Of a stretch of 64,000 nucleotides of DNA, positions 45,276 through 55,112 are shown in pieces. How positions within the stretch are numbered: the first letter of the stretch is position 1; every line of letters starts with the position of its first letter. A program made the translations under genes and the position numbers. Under the pieces are notes generated by a model. It did not search any database. It was not told where the DNA came from and saw only the letters and a program-made list of their open reading frames with translations. The DNA comes from Geobacteraceae bacterium (GTDB taxonomy: Bacteria > Desulfobacterota > Desulfuromonadia > Geobacterales > Geobacteraceae). The stretch lies in the NCBI GenBank assembly GCA_009773645.1, contig WSYB01000014.1, positions 57,571-121,570 of the forward strand. Direction: 5' to 3'.

Positions 45276-45379
45276 CGCGCAATAAAAAATAAAAATCACT
45301 GTGCTTTTCAAATAAAAGCACCCAGGAATCCGCTTGCCGGTCGAGCCGACAGCGAGGCCGGCTTCAGTTATCCTTCAAT

Positions 45380-45784
45380 TCAATGTCCTGCCTGGCAAAG
45401 CTCCGTCAATACCCCATTACTGCTCTTGGGATGAATAAAGGCGATCCTTGCTCCGTGCGCCCCGCTGCGTGGAACCTTATCGACCATCCGGACACCGTCC
45501 ATCTCCAGTTTGGCGATGGCTGCCTCAATATCTTCCACCTCATAGGCAATGTGATGCACGCCGGCGCCGTTTTTCTCCAGAAACTTTGCGATGGGGCTCT
45601 CCGCCGAAGTCGGCTCCAAAAGCTCGATTTTTGACTCCCCGACCTGTAGAAAGGCCACCTTGACCTTTTGCTCCGCGACCTCCTCGCATCCCTGGAAAGC
45701 CATGCCCAGGCCGTCCCGGTAAAAGGGGATCGCCGCTTCGAGGGAGGTGACGGCAATGCCGATATGGTTAATTTTTTTCAACAT
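45380..45784 (-). CDS. mce: Methylmalonyl-CoA epimerase
   Basis: 134 residues, the family length. It interconverts (R)- and (S)-methylmalonyl-CoA. The glyoxalase/VOC fold has the metal His in INHIGIAV, later HHIAYEV, and the Glu in the VLTEL end motif. The start at 45784 has AGAGGA seven bases upstream; the ATG two codons earlier is too close. It lies directly downstream of methylmalonyl-CoA mutase, its pathway partner. Confidence 0.94.
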   Translation of the reverse strand: MLKKINHIGIAVTSLEAAIPFYRDGLGMAFQGCEEVAEQKVKVAFLQVGESKIELLEPTSAESPIAKFLEKNGAGVHHIAYEVEDIEAAIAKLEMDGVRMVDKVPRSGAHGARIAFIHPKSSNGVLTELCQAGH

Positions 45785-45803
45785 ATACATTTCCTCTTGA
45801 AAC

Positions 45804-45876
45804 CGTGAAAGGTGAAAAGTGAAGGGTGGAAAAACCAAGACTGTGGCGATTCACCTTTCACTTTTCACCCTTCACG
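45804..45876. repeat. Inverted pair of heptanucleotide repeat tracts
   Basis: The left tract is GTGAAAG, GTGAAAA, GTGAAGG; the right tract (45850-45876) is its inverted counterpart (TTCACCT, TTCACTT, TTCACCC). It sits in the mutase-epimerase junction and would form a hairpin in the mRNA. Confidence 0.85.
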
Positions 45877-45877
45877 C

Positions 45878-47533
45878 CTATAAAACCACCGTCTCCCGGT
45901 GCTTGCCGAAAACCTCGCGGAAGACGTCGGCGATTTCCCCCAGTGTAGCGTACGCCTTCACCGCATTGAGGATGTGGGGAAGCAGATTATCGGTCCCTTT
46001 GGCGGCCGTATCGAGAGCATTAAGTGCCTCGCGCACCTTTGCCCCGTCCCGCTTCGCCTTCATCGCCGCCAGGGACTTCTTCTGGGAGATCTCCACCTCT
46101 TCCTTGACTTTCAGCAGCCCGGTGGGGGGAGGCTCGGCAACGGTGAACTTGTTCACCCCGACAATGACCAGATCGTCTGTCTCGATGGCCCGTTGATATG
46201 CGTATGCGGAATCCTGGATCTCCTTCTGCTGGAATCCCCTGGAAATGGCCTCCACTGCCCCGCCCAACTTGTCTATCTTTTCGATGTACTCAAAAGCCGC
46301 CTTTTCGATCTGATCCGTCAATGACTCTACCAGGAAGCTGCCGGCAAGGGGGTCGATGGAGTCGGCCACGCCCGACTCATAGGCGATGACCTGCTGTGTG
46401 CGCAGCGCAATGCGTACCGAATCCTCGGTTGGAAGGGCCAGCGCCTCGTCGCGGGAGTTGGTATGAAGTGACTGGGTTCCGCCAAGGACCGCCGACAGTG
46501 CCTGAATGGTAACGCGCATGATATTGTTGTCAGGCTGCTGGGCGGTAAGAGTGCAGCCGGCGGTCTGGGTATGGAAACGGAGCATCATGGAACGGGGGTC
46601 CCTGGCCTTGAACCGCGACTGCATGATTCTGGACCACATGCGGCGGGCAGCGCGGAACTTGGCCACTTCTTCCAGCAGGTTATTGTGGGCATTGAAGAAG
46701 AACGCGAGACGCGGCGCAAACTCGTCCACATCCAGCCCCGCTTTTATTGCCGCTTCCACATAGGCAATGCCGTCGGCAAGGGTAAAGGCGACCTCCTGCA
46801 CGGCGCTGGAACCGGCCTCCCGAATATGGTAGCCGGAGATACTGATGGTGTTCCACTTGGGAACATGGTCCTTGCAGTAGGCGAAGATGTCGGTGATGAT
46901 CCGCATCGACTCCTTGGGGGGATAGATATACGTGCCGCGCGCCATGTACTCCTTGAGTATATCGTTTTGAATGGTGCCGGAAATCTTGTCGGCAGACACC
47001 CCCTGTTTTTCTGCCACCGCGATATACATGGCGAGGAGGATTGCGGCTGTGGAATTGATGGTCATCGAAGTGGAAACCTTGTCAAGGGGTATCCCATCAA
47101 AGAGGATCTCCATGTCAGCCAGCGAGTCGATGGCAACTCCGACCTTCCCCACCTCCCCCTGACTCATGCCGTGGTCCGAGTCGTACCCCATCTGGGTCGG
47201 AAGATCAAAAGCCACGGAAAGACCGGTCTGCCCGGCTCCGAGCAGGTACTTGTAACGCTCGTTGGACTCCCTGGCGGTGCCGAAGCCGGCATACTGGCGC
47301 ATGGTCCAGAAGCGACCGCGGTACATGGTAGGCTGGACTCCGCGGGTAAAGGGATACTGGCCGGGAAACCCGAGGTTCTCATCATAAGCCGGATAATCGA
47401 AATCCGGGGTGAAGCAGCGCTCAAGCTCGATGCTGGAGGTGGTCCGGAACTCGGGCTTACGTTCCGGCGCCTTGGCGATGTTCTTGCCAACGGTGGTTTC
47501 CTGCCAGGCCTTCTTATTTTCGGAAATGCTCAT
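45878..47533 (-). CDS. Methylmalonyl-CoA mutase, catalytic (large) subunit without B12 domain
   Basis: 551 residues, covering the substrate-binding TIM barrel only. It rearranges succinyl-CoA and methylmalonyl-CoA with adenosylcobalamin. The family motifs are [34 protein letters not shown] and [21 protein letters not shown]. The cobalamin-binding domain (DxHxxG) is absent, so a separate small subunit is needed; none is in the window. AGGAGAG precedes the start. The epimerase follows, and the carboxylase genes upstream complete propionyl-CoA/succinyl-CoA conversion. Confidence 0.95.
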   Translation of the reverse strand: MSISENKKAWQETTVGKNIAKAPERKPEFRTTSSIELERCFTPDFDYPAYDENLGFPGQYPFTRGVQPTMYRGRFWTMRQYAGFGTARESNERYKYLLGAGQTGLSVAFDLPTQMGYDSDHGMSQGEVGKVGVAIDSLADMEILFDGIPLDKVSTSMTINSTAAILLAMYIAVAEKQGVSADKISGTIQNDILKEYMARGTYIYPPKESMRIITDIFAYCKDHVPKWNTISISGYHIREAGSSAVQEVAFTLADGIAYVEAAIKAGLDVDEFAPRLAFFFNAHNNLLEEVAKFRAARRMWSRIMQSRFKARDPRSMMLRFHTQTAGCTLTAQQPDNNIMRVTIQALSAVLGGTQSLHTNSRDEALALPTEDSVRIALRTQQVIAYESGVADSIDPLAGSFLVESLTDQIEKAAFEYIEKIDKLGGAVEAISRGFQQKEIQDSAYAYQRAIETDDLVIVGVNKFTVAEPPPTGLLKVKEEVEISQKKSLAAMKAKRDGAKVREALNALDTAAKGTDNLLPHILNAVKAYATLGEIADVFREVFGKHRETVVL

Positions 47534-47721
47534 GATACTCTCCTGATCCAGTGTAAAATGGACGTCATCTCGTGGAAACAGAGCGGGCCAGCGTCTTGCC
47601 TCCCCTCATCGTTCAAAATGACCTATAATAAATTTTTCTTGAGAAAAAAAAATTCGTGGCGATATACTTTATGAAAGCACATTGCATGCTGCTTGCCATT
47701 ATGGCACGAAAGGAGACTTTT

Positions 47722-47937
47722 ATGAGATGTCCCGTATGCAAAAACCATGAACATGTCGATATTGATTTACATTCAGACGGCTTCACTGAAAACATTATGG
47801 AATGCCCTACCTGCGGAACAATTTGGTCGGTCAATCACGGTGTAACGGAAATTGTCAGAGATCCCCAGGAGAAATCATTTCTGGAAGCACAATCTGAAAG
47901 TGTTGAAGGAGATGATTACAATTTGCCGGGGGCATAA
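47722..47937 (+). CDS. Small zinc-ribbon protein
   Basis: 71 residues. Two Cys pairs (CPVC at 3-6 and CPTC near 34-37) form a zinc ribbon; the C-terminal third is acidic. AAAGGAG precedes the ATG at 47722. No specific function is recognised. It is the only plus-strand gene within a long minus-strand stretch. Confidence 0.75.
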   Translation: MRCPVCKNHEHVDIDLHSDGFTENIMECPTCGTIWSVNHGVTEIVRDPQEKSFLEAQSESVEGDDYNLPGA

Positions 47938-47989
47938 TGACTTTTAAATTACTGACCCCGTCTTTTCAGGCGGGGGCAGTCTGTGTTTC

Positions 47990-48022
47990 AAGGGCTCCAC
48001 ATCGAGTTGTGGAGCCCTTTTT
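47990..48022. terminator. Bidirectional intrinsic terminator
   Basis: AAGGGCTCCACA pairs with TGTGGAGCCCTT, followed by T's. It separates the convergent zinc-ribbon and carboxylase genes. Confidence 0.92.
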
Positions 48023-48046
48023 GCGCCTGCGCTGAACCTACCCCGA

Positions 48047-51031
48047 TTACAGAACGGCCTTCAGGTACTTGGATGTGCATTCACGCCTTTCACGTTCGAT
48101 CTTTTCGGTATCTACCTCCACAAATTTTTCGTCCGGAGTGACCTTGAAGAGCGGTTGCCCTTTTTGGACGATGGTTCCATCGCCGCCTTGGACCAGAATT
48201 TTGTCGATGGTCCCGGAGAACTGTGCGTTGACCTTGTTGAACATCTTCATGACTTCAATGATATAGAGTGTCTGCCCCTTCTCGAAATGCATTCCTTCGC
48301 TAACGAAGGGAGGCATCCCCGGAGCCTCCTGGGCATAGTACATACCACCGCAGACAGACACGATTTCGTCGGCCTTGGTTGCCGGAGGCGGCACCAGAAC
48401 CTTTTTCATCCGAGCCTGCAGGTCGGGGTCGGTCAGGTAATCGGGAATGGTGATCTCCAGATCCTCCTCGACGCGCAGGTCCCAGAAGTTGGTGTTTTTG
48501 CCGATCAGGAACAGCATGCCGAGCAATTCAAGGCCGGCTTCATAGCCGAAATGGGCGGAACGAATCTGTTCCCATGTCTCGGCATCGAACCCTGCCTGCG
48601 GCTCTTCCTTTTTCAGGAGTTCATTGAGCTCGAAGTACTGGTCTCTATCGAGCCCCAGTTTTTCACGCAGGGTGCGGTAGAAGCGCAGCGCTTTCTGGAG
48701 CAGTTCGTTGTCATGGCTCCAGATCACCTCCGCCGCAGGCTTATGCGGGCGGAACGACATGTGCAGATACTCGTATGTGTCTTTGAGAACCCCCAGGGGA
48801 TTCCTCAGCCAGACGACCCTGCCGTTGTCGATGCGGAAGTTTTTGTGGTGCACGCTCAGCCAGCCGGAGAGCAGGTGCGGATCATCGAGGAGGCGCTCCA
48901 TGGGTCGGGTAATCAGGGTCCCCTTGCGGTCGAGCACCTGGGACATGGTCTTGAGTATTCCGCCGACGAGCTCGGGCTGGTCGGCATACTGGCTGGTAAC
49001 CAGCTTGGCATAATGCTTCTTCATCTGCAAAAAAGCATAGATGGGGTCCAGATTGTTGGCTTCCTCTTTCAGGGTTCCGACCAGGGTGAGATACGGAACC
49101 ACGAAGCGGGTCGTCGGTTTGGCCATGACATTGTTGCCGAGAAACCAGTTGACCAGACCGTAGTGGAATTCAAGATTGGTGGCCAGATCGGTGCCGCGCA
49201 GGGTGGTGCTGCGAATGACATCGGACAGGCGCTCGTAGCTGTCCAGGCGGTCTTCGCCCTTGGTGAGCAGCAGGGCGATGTTGGAGTCGTAAGCACCGGC
49301 CACCTTGTACTTCATGAACATGGAGGTGTCGGGATTCAACATACTGATCCCCTGGTCGTCACGGATTTCACCTTCGATCGGTTTTGACCAGTAGCGGATC
49401 ATGCCCCCGGCATGGGGCGAGAGGGACGCGTCGGTGGCGTTCAGTCGCGCCTCGACGGAAGTGTTGAAACGGACAATCCGCTCCGGTTTGGGGAGGCGCT
49501 CCTTATGCTGCGCCAACAAAGCCATGGCTTCGACCAGTGACTCGACGATGAAATAGTCGTTCCTGTCCTTCGGGTTGGTGAACTTCAGGCTGTAACAGAG
49601 TTCCGTAACCCGGTGCTCCACCTGGATTCGGGTGTTCACTTCCATGAAGTAGTGGCGGTCGCGGTCGACGATGCATTCGAAGGTGGAGGCGGAATCGAGA
49701 CCAACCGCCGTGCCGAAACGCTCAGCTTGCTCTTCCATGCGCTTGAGGACGGTCAGGTCGCTCTCAAGGGCCTTGGCTTCGCTCTTTTTGCCTGCGGCCT
49801 TTGCTTTCTCGATGGCGGCCGCCAGGCCTTCCTGGGTGACGGAGACTTCCAGCAGCTTCTGCTCGTGCATCTGCAGCGAGCAGTCACGACCGCCGAGAGC
49901 AATGCACCACTCACCGTTACCCAGGAGCTGGATTTCGTTGTGGCGCGTCTGTTCGATATTCAACTCGATGAGGACGTTCTTGTTGTCCCCGACCCCGTTG
50001 GCCTTGACTTCGTTGAGGACCTCCCGAACGAGGCCCGGCGCTTCGGCAGCGGCCTGCTGAATCAGCTTGTCATCTATTTTCTTGGCCGTAAGCAGCGTTG
50101 CGCCCAGTATACGCTGCCCCTTCCCTCCGCCGCCACCAATGGCCTTAAGGCGGACACGGCTTTTGGGGTACTTTTTGAACATATCGGCCACTTCGGCCTG
50201 AACCTGGGCGCAGAGTTCCTCGATGGAAAAGAGATCGATCCCCTTTGCGTAGGAAGCAAACAGGATATGGTCTGCCAGTGCGTCCAGAGACACCTCCTGG
50301 CTATTGAGGACCTTTTCGTCGCAGGAAAGCCCTTCGGCCTGAACCAGCGCCAGGAGCTGCTTACGGGTGGGGTGCTTTTTGAGCAGAGTGCGGGCCGTCA
50401 CGTTGTCGATGCCCGGGGTGACACTGACGTCTACAGTGAGAGCCGTCCGCTTGGCTTCATCCTTCTTCCCCGCATTGGCCTGGGTGGACGCGCAGGGACC
50501 GATGAACTTGAGACCGGCCTTTTCGATAGCGGCGACAAACTCCTCGTCCTCCGCCATGAATCCGTAACCGGCAAAGATGGAGTCGTAGCCGTTGTCCTTG
50601 GCGATCTGAATGATCTGGTGGATACGCTCGACGCGCTCTTCTTTGCTGGCGCCGGAGTAGTCGGGGACGCGATGGACGCGCCGGGAATCCGTCAACTGGC
50701 GGAGTTCCGGCGCGAGGGCGTTGGGATAAACAATGGAGTCCTTCTCGGACAGCAGAATCCCGTAGTGGGCAATGCCCATCTCCTCATAGACATCCATCGC
50801 CTCTTTGCGGATGGGGCCGCGGCAAACAATGAGCGGTTTCAAGTCCTCACAGGAAAAGGAACGCACCCATGTTGAGGAGGACTGGCTCAAGCGGCGATCC
50901 CTATGGATCAGGTGGTTGTTCATGTAATAATCAACGGTTTGTGCCATGGGGCGGGGCTTATCCTTATACCCTTCGATTGCCTTTAACAGAGGCCGGGGAT
51001 TTTCTTTGCTGAGATCAACTTTTTGTGCCAT
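48047..51031 (-). CDS. Biotin-dependent acyl-CoA carboxylase: biotin carboxylase plus carrier domain
   Basis: 994 residues, much longer than usual PccA/AccC (450-670). A biotin-carboxylase N-domain (LIVCRGPIRKEAMDV) is followed by an ATP-grasp region (IGGGGGKGQRI, EVNTRIQVEHRVTE, HEQKLLEVS), a large middle region of unclear role, and a C-terminal biotinyl domain with EVMKM (biotinylated Lys about 929; Val replaces the usual Ala). It probably carboxylates biotin for the transferase encoded just upstream. With the mutase and epimerase nearby, propionyl-CoA is the likely acceptor, though the subfamily is unusual and pyruvate or another acyl-CoA cannot be ruled out. Confidence 0.88.
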   Translation of the reverse strand: MAQKVDLSKENPRPLLKAIEGYKDKPRPMAQTVDYYMNNHLIHRDRRLSQSSSTWVRSFSCEDLKPLIVCRGPIRKEAMDVYEEMGIAHYGILLSEKDSIVYPNALAPELRQLTDSRRVHRVPDYSGASKEERVERIHQIIQIAKDNGYDSIFAGYGFMAEDEEFVAAIEKAGLKFIGPCASTQANAGKKDEAKRTALTVDVSVTPGIDNVTARTLLKKHPTRKQLLALVQAEGLSCDEKVLNSQEVSLDALADHILFASYAKGIDLFSIEELCAQVQAEVADMFKKYPKSRVRLKAIGGGGGKGQRILGATLLTAKKIDDKLIQQAAAEAPGLVREVLNEVKANGVGDNKNVLIELNIEQTRHNEIQLLGNGEWCIALGGRDCSLQMHEQKLLEVSVTQEGLAAAIEKAKAAGKKSEAKALESDLTVLKRMEEQAERFGTAVGLDSASTFECIVDRDRHYFMEVNTRIQVEHRVTELCYSLKFTNPKDRNDYFIVESLVEAMALLAQHKERLPKPERIVRFNTSVEARLNATDASLSPHAGGMIRYWSKPIEGEIRDDQGISMLNPDTSMFMKYKVAGAYDSNIALLLTKGEDRLDSYERLSDVIRSTTLRGTDLATNLEFHYGLVNWFLGNNVMAKPTTRFVVPYLTLVGTLKEEANNLDPIYAFLQMKKHYAKLVTSQYADQPELVGGILKTMSQVLDRKGTLITRPMERLLDDPHLLSGWLSVHHKNFRIDNGRVVWLRNPLGVLKDTYEYLHMSFRPHKPAAEVIWSHDNELLQKALRFYRTLREKLGLDRDQYFELNELLKKEEPQAGFDAETWEQIRSAHFGYEAGLELLGMLFLIGKNTNFWDLRVEEDLEITIPDYLTDPDLQARMKKVLVPPPATKADEIVSVCGGMYYAQEAPGMPPFVSEGMHFEKGQTLYIIEVMKMFNKVNAQFSGTIDKILVQGGDGTIVQKGQPLFKVTPDEKFVEVDTEKIERERRECTSKYLKAVL

Positions 51032-51081
51032 GGGTTTTTATCTCCAATCCGATTCCTTTGATCGTTATTCCCGTCAATGAT

Positions 51082-52806
51082 TTAATGGAACTCGCGCTGC
51101 ACGCCCCCCATCGGCGAGGGCTTGTAATGTCTCAGGAGGAAATTCAGGTTTTCGCCAAGCACCTTGCGCAGGTCGGTGGGCATGACGATCGAGGAGATAG
51201 AGCCCAGACTGAGACCTTCCTTCGGGTTCATCAGCTCTTTTTCGTAACGCAGGTTCAGTGCGGCCTCCTGGGCTTTCAGCCAGTCGGCAGCTTCCGCCTC
51301 CGCATCTTTTTTGGCCACGTCCTCCTTCACTCCAACCTCGACGCGCTCCTGTATCCCCTTTTTCACCCGCTCCGTGACAGTGGTGCGCAGTTTGCGGAGC
51401 TCATCCTTGTAGACGAACTCTTTACCTGCCGGTCCCATGACGGCCAGGCGGGTGGTCGGGAGCGCCAGAACCAGGTCGGCGCCGGTCGGATAGTTGTTGT
51501 AGGAGGCGTAGGCGCCGCCGTAAGCATTGCGGAGAATCAGCAGGATGCGGGGCGTTCTCACGTCAACAATGGAATCGAGCATTGCACGGCCGGCATGGAC
51601 GATGCCGCGGGCTTCCTGCTCGCGTCCCGGCAGGAAGCCGGTGGTGTCTTCCATGAAAATGATCGGGATGTTGTAGATATTGCAGAACCGGACGAAACGG
51701 GCGATCTTCACGGCAGAATCACAATCGATCTGGCCGGAGGCAACTGCACTGTTATTGGCAACGAAACCGACGACATTACCCCCCAGGCGGCCGAAGGCGG
51801 TGACAACTTCGCGGGCACGCAACGGCTGCAGTTCGAAATAGTCGCCGTGATCACATATCTGCTGAATGATGATCGACACATCGAACGGCGTGTTGAAGCC
51901 GGTGGGGGAATTGAAGGCCTTTTTCAGCAGGGTGTTGATCTCCCAGGTCTTGCGGTCGAGGGGATCGCTCGTCTCCTGGAAGGGAGCCATGACGCTGTTG
52001 TTGTCGGGGAGATAGTTCAGCAGGAAGATGGCGGTCCTCAGCGCGGCGACTTCATCATCGACGGTGATATCGGCAACGCCGGTCTGGCTGTGAACCTTGG
52101 GCCCACCCAGCTCTTCGGGGGTGATATCCTCGCCCAGCACCGACTTGACGACGCCCGGCCCGGTCAGGCCGAAAAAGGTGTCCTTAGGCTGGATCACAAA
52201 ACTCCCCTGACGGGGAAGGTAGCTGCCGCCGCCGGCATTGAAACCGAACATGCACATGATGCTGGGGACGACACCGCTGATTTTGCGCAGTGCCGTGAAC
52301 GCCTCGGCATAGCCGTCCAGACCACCGACGCCGGCAGGGACAAAGGCACCGGCGCTGTCGTTCATGCCGATCAGGGGAATCCCTTTCTCCCCAGCCATAT
52401 ACATGAGGCGAGCCAGCTTGTTGCCGTTGGTGGCGTCGATGGATCCGGCGCGCACCGTGAAATCGTGCCCGTACAGAGCCACGTCACGACCATGGATGTT
52501 GAGAATTCCGGTGACCAGCGAAGCCCCGTCCAGGTTCTTGCCCCAGTTCTGAAAGAGTATGTTGGGGTCCTTGTCGGTGAGAACGCGGATCCTCTCCCAG
52601 ACGGTCATCCGCTTCTTGAAATGCTGCTTTTCGATCTGATCGATGCTGACCGACTTGATGGGGCGTTGAATCAGGTCGTAGCCTTCCTTCATCGCCTCCT
52701 CATAGCCCCCTGTCGCACGGGAAATCTCGCCAGGAATGTTAAATTCGACTTTCTCGGGTGGATCAAACGGATTCTGCAGTGAAGGTTTAATTGCTTTCTT
52801 AGACAT
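51082..52806 (-). CDS. Acyl-CoA carboxylase carboxyltransferase subunit, propionyl-CoA type
   Basis: 574 residues with two crotonase-like halves. The N-half has [23 protein letters not shown] and [12 protein letters not shown]; the C-half has [34 protein letters not shown] and [11 protein letters not shown]. It transfers carboxyl from biotin to an acyl-CoA. The start at 52806 follows AAGGATGACGA. It is 50 bases upstream of the biotin-carrying subunit in the same direction, so they form one complex. Confidence 0.92.
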   Translation of the reverse strand: MSKKAIKPSLQNPFDPPEKVEFNIPGEISRATGGYEEAMKEGYDLIQRPIKSVSIDQIEKQHFKKRMTVWERIRVLTDKDPNILFQNWGKNLDGASLVTGILNIHGRDVALYGHDFTVRAGSIDATNGNKLARLMYMAGEKGIPLIGMNDSAGAFVPAGVGGLDGYAEAFTALRKISGVVPSIMCMFGFNAGGGSYLPRQGSFVIQPKDTFFGLTGPGVVKSVLGEDITPEELGGPKVHSQTGVADITVDDEVAALRTAIFLLNYLPDNNSVMAPFQETSDPLDRKTWEINTLLKKAFNSPTGFNTPFDVSIIIQQICDHGDYFELQPLRAREVVTAFGRLGGNVVGFVANNSAVASGQIDCDSAVKIARFVRFCNIYNIPIIFMEDTTGFLPGREQEARGIVHAGRAMLDSIVDVRTPRILLILRNAYGGAYASYNNYPTGADLVLALPTTRLAVMGPAGKEFVYKDELRKLRTTVTERVKKGIQERVEVGVKEDVAKKDAEAEAADWLKAQEAALNLRYEKELMNPKEGLSLGSISSIVMPTDLRKVLGENLNFLLRHYKPSPMGGVQREFH

Positions 52807-52892
52807 ATTCGTCATCCTTCCGGTCATTGGAATTTTTCAACCGCGACAGCTTTTCCTCGGTGCTCATTACAACTCCTCCTTGTTAAATAAAA

Positions 52893-52980
52893 GTGAGGAG
52901 TGAGGGGTGAAGGGTGAGGTGTGAAAGATACCATCCCATGGCGGAATGCTCCTCACGCCTCACACCTCACGCCTCACCTC
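52893..52980. repeat. Inverted pair of heptanucleotide repeat tracts
   Basis: Left: GTGAGGA, GTGAGGG, GTGAAGG, GTGAGGT, GTGAAAG. Right, 52950-52980: CTCACGC, CTCACAC, CTCACGC, CTCACCT. The tracts can pair into a hairpin between the carboxyltransferase and cupin-regulator genes. Confidence 0.88.
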
Positions 52981-52983
52981 TTT

Positions 52984-53547
52984 TCAACGGGTCACCACCG
53001 CAAGGACCTTGACTTCCGCGCCGTCTTTGGTCAGGAGGCGGTGCTTCAGGGAGGAGTCAAAATAGACGCAGTCTCCCTCTTCCAGGACGATCCGTTCCTC
53101 GTCCAACAAAAGTTCCGCAACCCCCTTCATGATGAAGAGGAACTCTTCACCATCATGGCTGTAGGTATTCTCCTCGGAGGCCTTTTCCGTGACGGTGAGC
53201 AGGAACGGTTCCATTTTTTTGTTCTGTTTGCGGAACGAGAGGGACTCGTAGGAATATCCCTGGCTGGTCCCCGACCGGGAGATAACCCTGGGGATCAGCT
53301 TGCGCTCTCCCTTACGCACCACCTCGAACCGGTGCTCTTCCTCGTCTTCGGTGAAGAATATGCCGATCTTCACATCAAAAAACTTGGCTATCTTGGAGAG
53401 GGTCGCGATGGGGGGGGAGACGTTATTATTCTCTATCTGGGAAATAAGGGCAGGAGAAAAACCGGTCTCTTTAGCCACCGCCTGGAGTGTCATTTTCTTG
53501 GCAAGGCGGAGCTTCTTTATCTTCGCCCCGATATTGTAATCCGTCAT
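52984..53547 (-). CDS. XRE-family transcriptional regulator with cupin domain
   Basis: 187 residues. A helix-turn-helix of the Cro/C1 type covers about 8-62 (MTLQAVAKETGFSPALISQIENN). A C-terminal cupin (about 110-185; HDGEEFLFIMKGVAEL, LEEGDCVYFDSSLKHRL) probably binds a small ligand. GGAGCATGA precedes the start. Regulators of this type often control the neighbouring acyl-CoA or hydroxy-acid genes; here carboxylase genes lie downstream and glcF upstream. Confidence 0.9.
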   Translation of the reverse strand: MTDYNIGAKIKKLRLAKKMTLQAVAKETGFSPALISQIENNNVSPPIATLSKIAKFFDVKIGIFFTEDEEEHRFEVVRKGERKLIPRVISRSGTSQGYSYESLSFRKQNKKMEPFLLTVTEKASEENTYSHDGEEFLFIMKGVAELLLDEERIVLEEGDCVYFDSSLKHRLLTKDGAEVKVLAVVTR

Positions 53548-53777
53548 TCATGCTCCAACAAAAACAAAAAATAAAACTGGTTTTTATTTTCGCTAAAAAA
53601 TACCGAATTCACCAGCCACTTGTCAATAAGTTTTTTTCAATAATAATAAAAAACAAAAGGATTGGATAAAATAAGGAAGGAACCGGCACAGGGTTGCATC
53701 ACGTACAGAAAAAAATCATTTTAAAACGGCTTATCACTCAGGTGTAAACTTCATGGGAGCGGGAGAACCAACCGGGG

Positions 53778-55043
53778 CTACCGGCGGATATTCCGCGACA
53801 GCACTTCCAGGGTATGCATGACCCTCGTTTTAGCTCCTCTCTGCTGCAGGCCGTCGGAAAGCTGCATCATGCAACCCGGGCAGCCGGTTGCCACCGCATC
53901 CGCCCCGCTATTCAGGATAGCGGTGCTTTTGCCGGCGTTGATACCCATCGAGGTGTCGTAGTGGTAGACGTTGAAGGTCCCTCCCAGCCCGCAGCATTTG
54001 TCGGCGCCTTCCATCTCGACAAATTCCACGCCGGGGGAGGACTTGAGGAGCTCCCGCGGCTGCCGCGTGATATTGCGGGTGCGCAGATGGCAGGGGTCGT
54101 GGTAGGTGACCCTGATCCCTTCCCCTTCTCCGGTCTCAACCGGGTTCAAGCCAAGCTTCTGCAGGAGCAAGGCCGCATCAACGGTTTTTTCGGCGATTGC
54201 CTTGCAGCGTTCCAGAAGTTCCGGATGTTTCTTTCCGACAACAGCCGGATAGAACTTGTGAAGCGCCCCGCCGCAGGTGGCACAGGCGGTCATGATATAA
54301 TCGGCCTGATGTTTTTCCAGGGCAGCCAGGTTTTTCTCCGCAAGCTCCCTGACGGTCGCCAGGTCACCTCCGGACATCCCCGGAAGACCGCAGCACTGCT
54401 GGTCGCGGGGAATTATCACCGTACACCCCAGATGCCGGAACAGGGCAAGCGCCGCCTCCCCCACCTCGGTATACACGAAGTTGGTCATGCAGCCGACAAA
54501 ATAGACAATCCTCGGCTTCCCCGGCTCACCTGGAATTACCTCCGGATGGCGCTCCATGAACGGCTTTTTGGCAATATTCGGGATATGGCGCTTACTCCCC
54601 ACAAAGGGAAGGGGGAAACGGAGCCGTAGGCCGGAAGTTGCCGGCACCTTGCGAAAAAAGAGCGGGCCCATGACGGCGGCCGCAACAGCACCCATGGACA
54701 TAAGCTTCCGGTTCCTGATCACCCGGCCGACAGCCTTGTGAAAGGTGGTAAGTCCGCGCTGCTGCGCCAGGGCCTCGCGCGCCGCGATCACTATCTCGTC
54801 GGTCGGCACGTCATTGGCACACTTCTCCACACAGCTCCCGCACAGGAGGCACTTGGACATATCGGCATAGGTGCGGTCATCCAATTCGATGCCGTGGGAC
54901 AGAACCGCCTGGGCGATGGCCACCTTGCCGCGCGCCACCGCCGGCTCCCGCTGCAGCGCGCCGAACACGGGACAGTGAGCCCGGCAGGCGCCGCACTTCA
55001 CACATTTCTTTATCTCTTTTTCAACACGTTTAAGAGGATCCAA
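53778..55043 (-). CDS. glcF: GlcF-like iron-sulphur subunit of glycolate/lactate oxidase
   Basis: 421 residues from the preferred TTG at 55043 (AAGG seven bases upstream). Two 4Fe-4S motifs (CVKCGACRAHCPVFG and CLLCGSCVEKCAN) and two CCG domains (QQCCGLPG and KCCGLGG). It passes electrons from the flavin subunit to the quinone pool or other carriers. An upstream in-frame GTG at 55097 would add 18 residues encoded inside a dispersed repeat, so is doubted. It follows glcD in the same direction. Confidence 0.93.
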   Translation of the reverse strand: MDPLKRVEKEIKKCVKCGACRAHCPVFGALQREPAVARGKVAIAQAVLSHGIELDDRTYADMSKCLLCGSCVEKCANDVPTDEIVIAAREALAQQRGLTTFHKAVGRVIRNRKLMSMGAVAAAVMGPLFFRKVPATSGLRLRFPLPFVGSKRHIPNIAKKPFMERHPEVIPGEPGKPRIVYFVGCMTNFVYTEVGEAALALFRHLGCTVIIPRDQQCCGLPGMSGGDLATVRELAEKNLAALEKHQADYIMTACATCGGALHKFYPAVVGKKHPELLERCKAIAEKTVDAALLLQKLGLNPVETGEGEGIRVTYHDPCHLRTRNITRQPRELLKSSPGVEFVEMEGADKCCGLGGTFNVYHYDTSMGINAGKSTAILNSGADAVATGCPGCMMQLSDGLQQRGAKTRVMHTLEVLSRNIRR

Positions 55044-55053
55044 TGTTTTGCCT

Positions 55054-55111
55054 TGTAGGGGCAGGCCTTGCGCCTGCCCGCTTGTGGGCACCCGCAAGGG
55101 GCGCCCCTACA
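55054..55111. repeat. Dispersed TGTAGGGGC...GCCCCTACA repeat, copy 1
   Basis: The 58-base element starts TGTAGGGGC and ends GCCCCTACA, with GC-rich self-complementary middle parts. It fills the glcD-glcF junction. The second copy is at 56505-56565. Confidence 0.8.
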
Positions 55112-55112
55112 T

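Larger units (their letters stand above)
44715..45379 (-). other. 665-base gene-free region upstream of the porin gene
   Basis: The stretch has no convincing coding frame. On the minus strand it holds, in order, an epimerase terminator (45241-45275), a promoter (45189-45216), a roughly 340-base leader ending in a terminator (44845-44900) and about 130 further bases before the porin start. Confidence 0.6.

Noticed and set aside
45002..45292. 96-codon open frame upstream of the epimerase terminator
   Set aside because: It has no ribosome-binding site, runs through a terminator and covers the porin leader. It is probably chance.
46571..47674. 367-codon open frame antisense to methylmalonyl-CoA mutase
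   Set aside because: The mutase on the opposite strand is complete and convincing. The antisense product shows no known fold.
51025..52782. 585-codon open frame antisense to the carboxyltransferase gene
   Set aside because: The minus-strand frame has clear family motifs throughout. The plus-strand product is low-complexity and has no ribosome-binding site, a shadow caused by high GC.
25286..52980. Heptanucleotide tracts as a CRISPR array
   Set aside because: Units are seven bases without spacers. There are no repeats of 25-40 bases and no cas genes.
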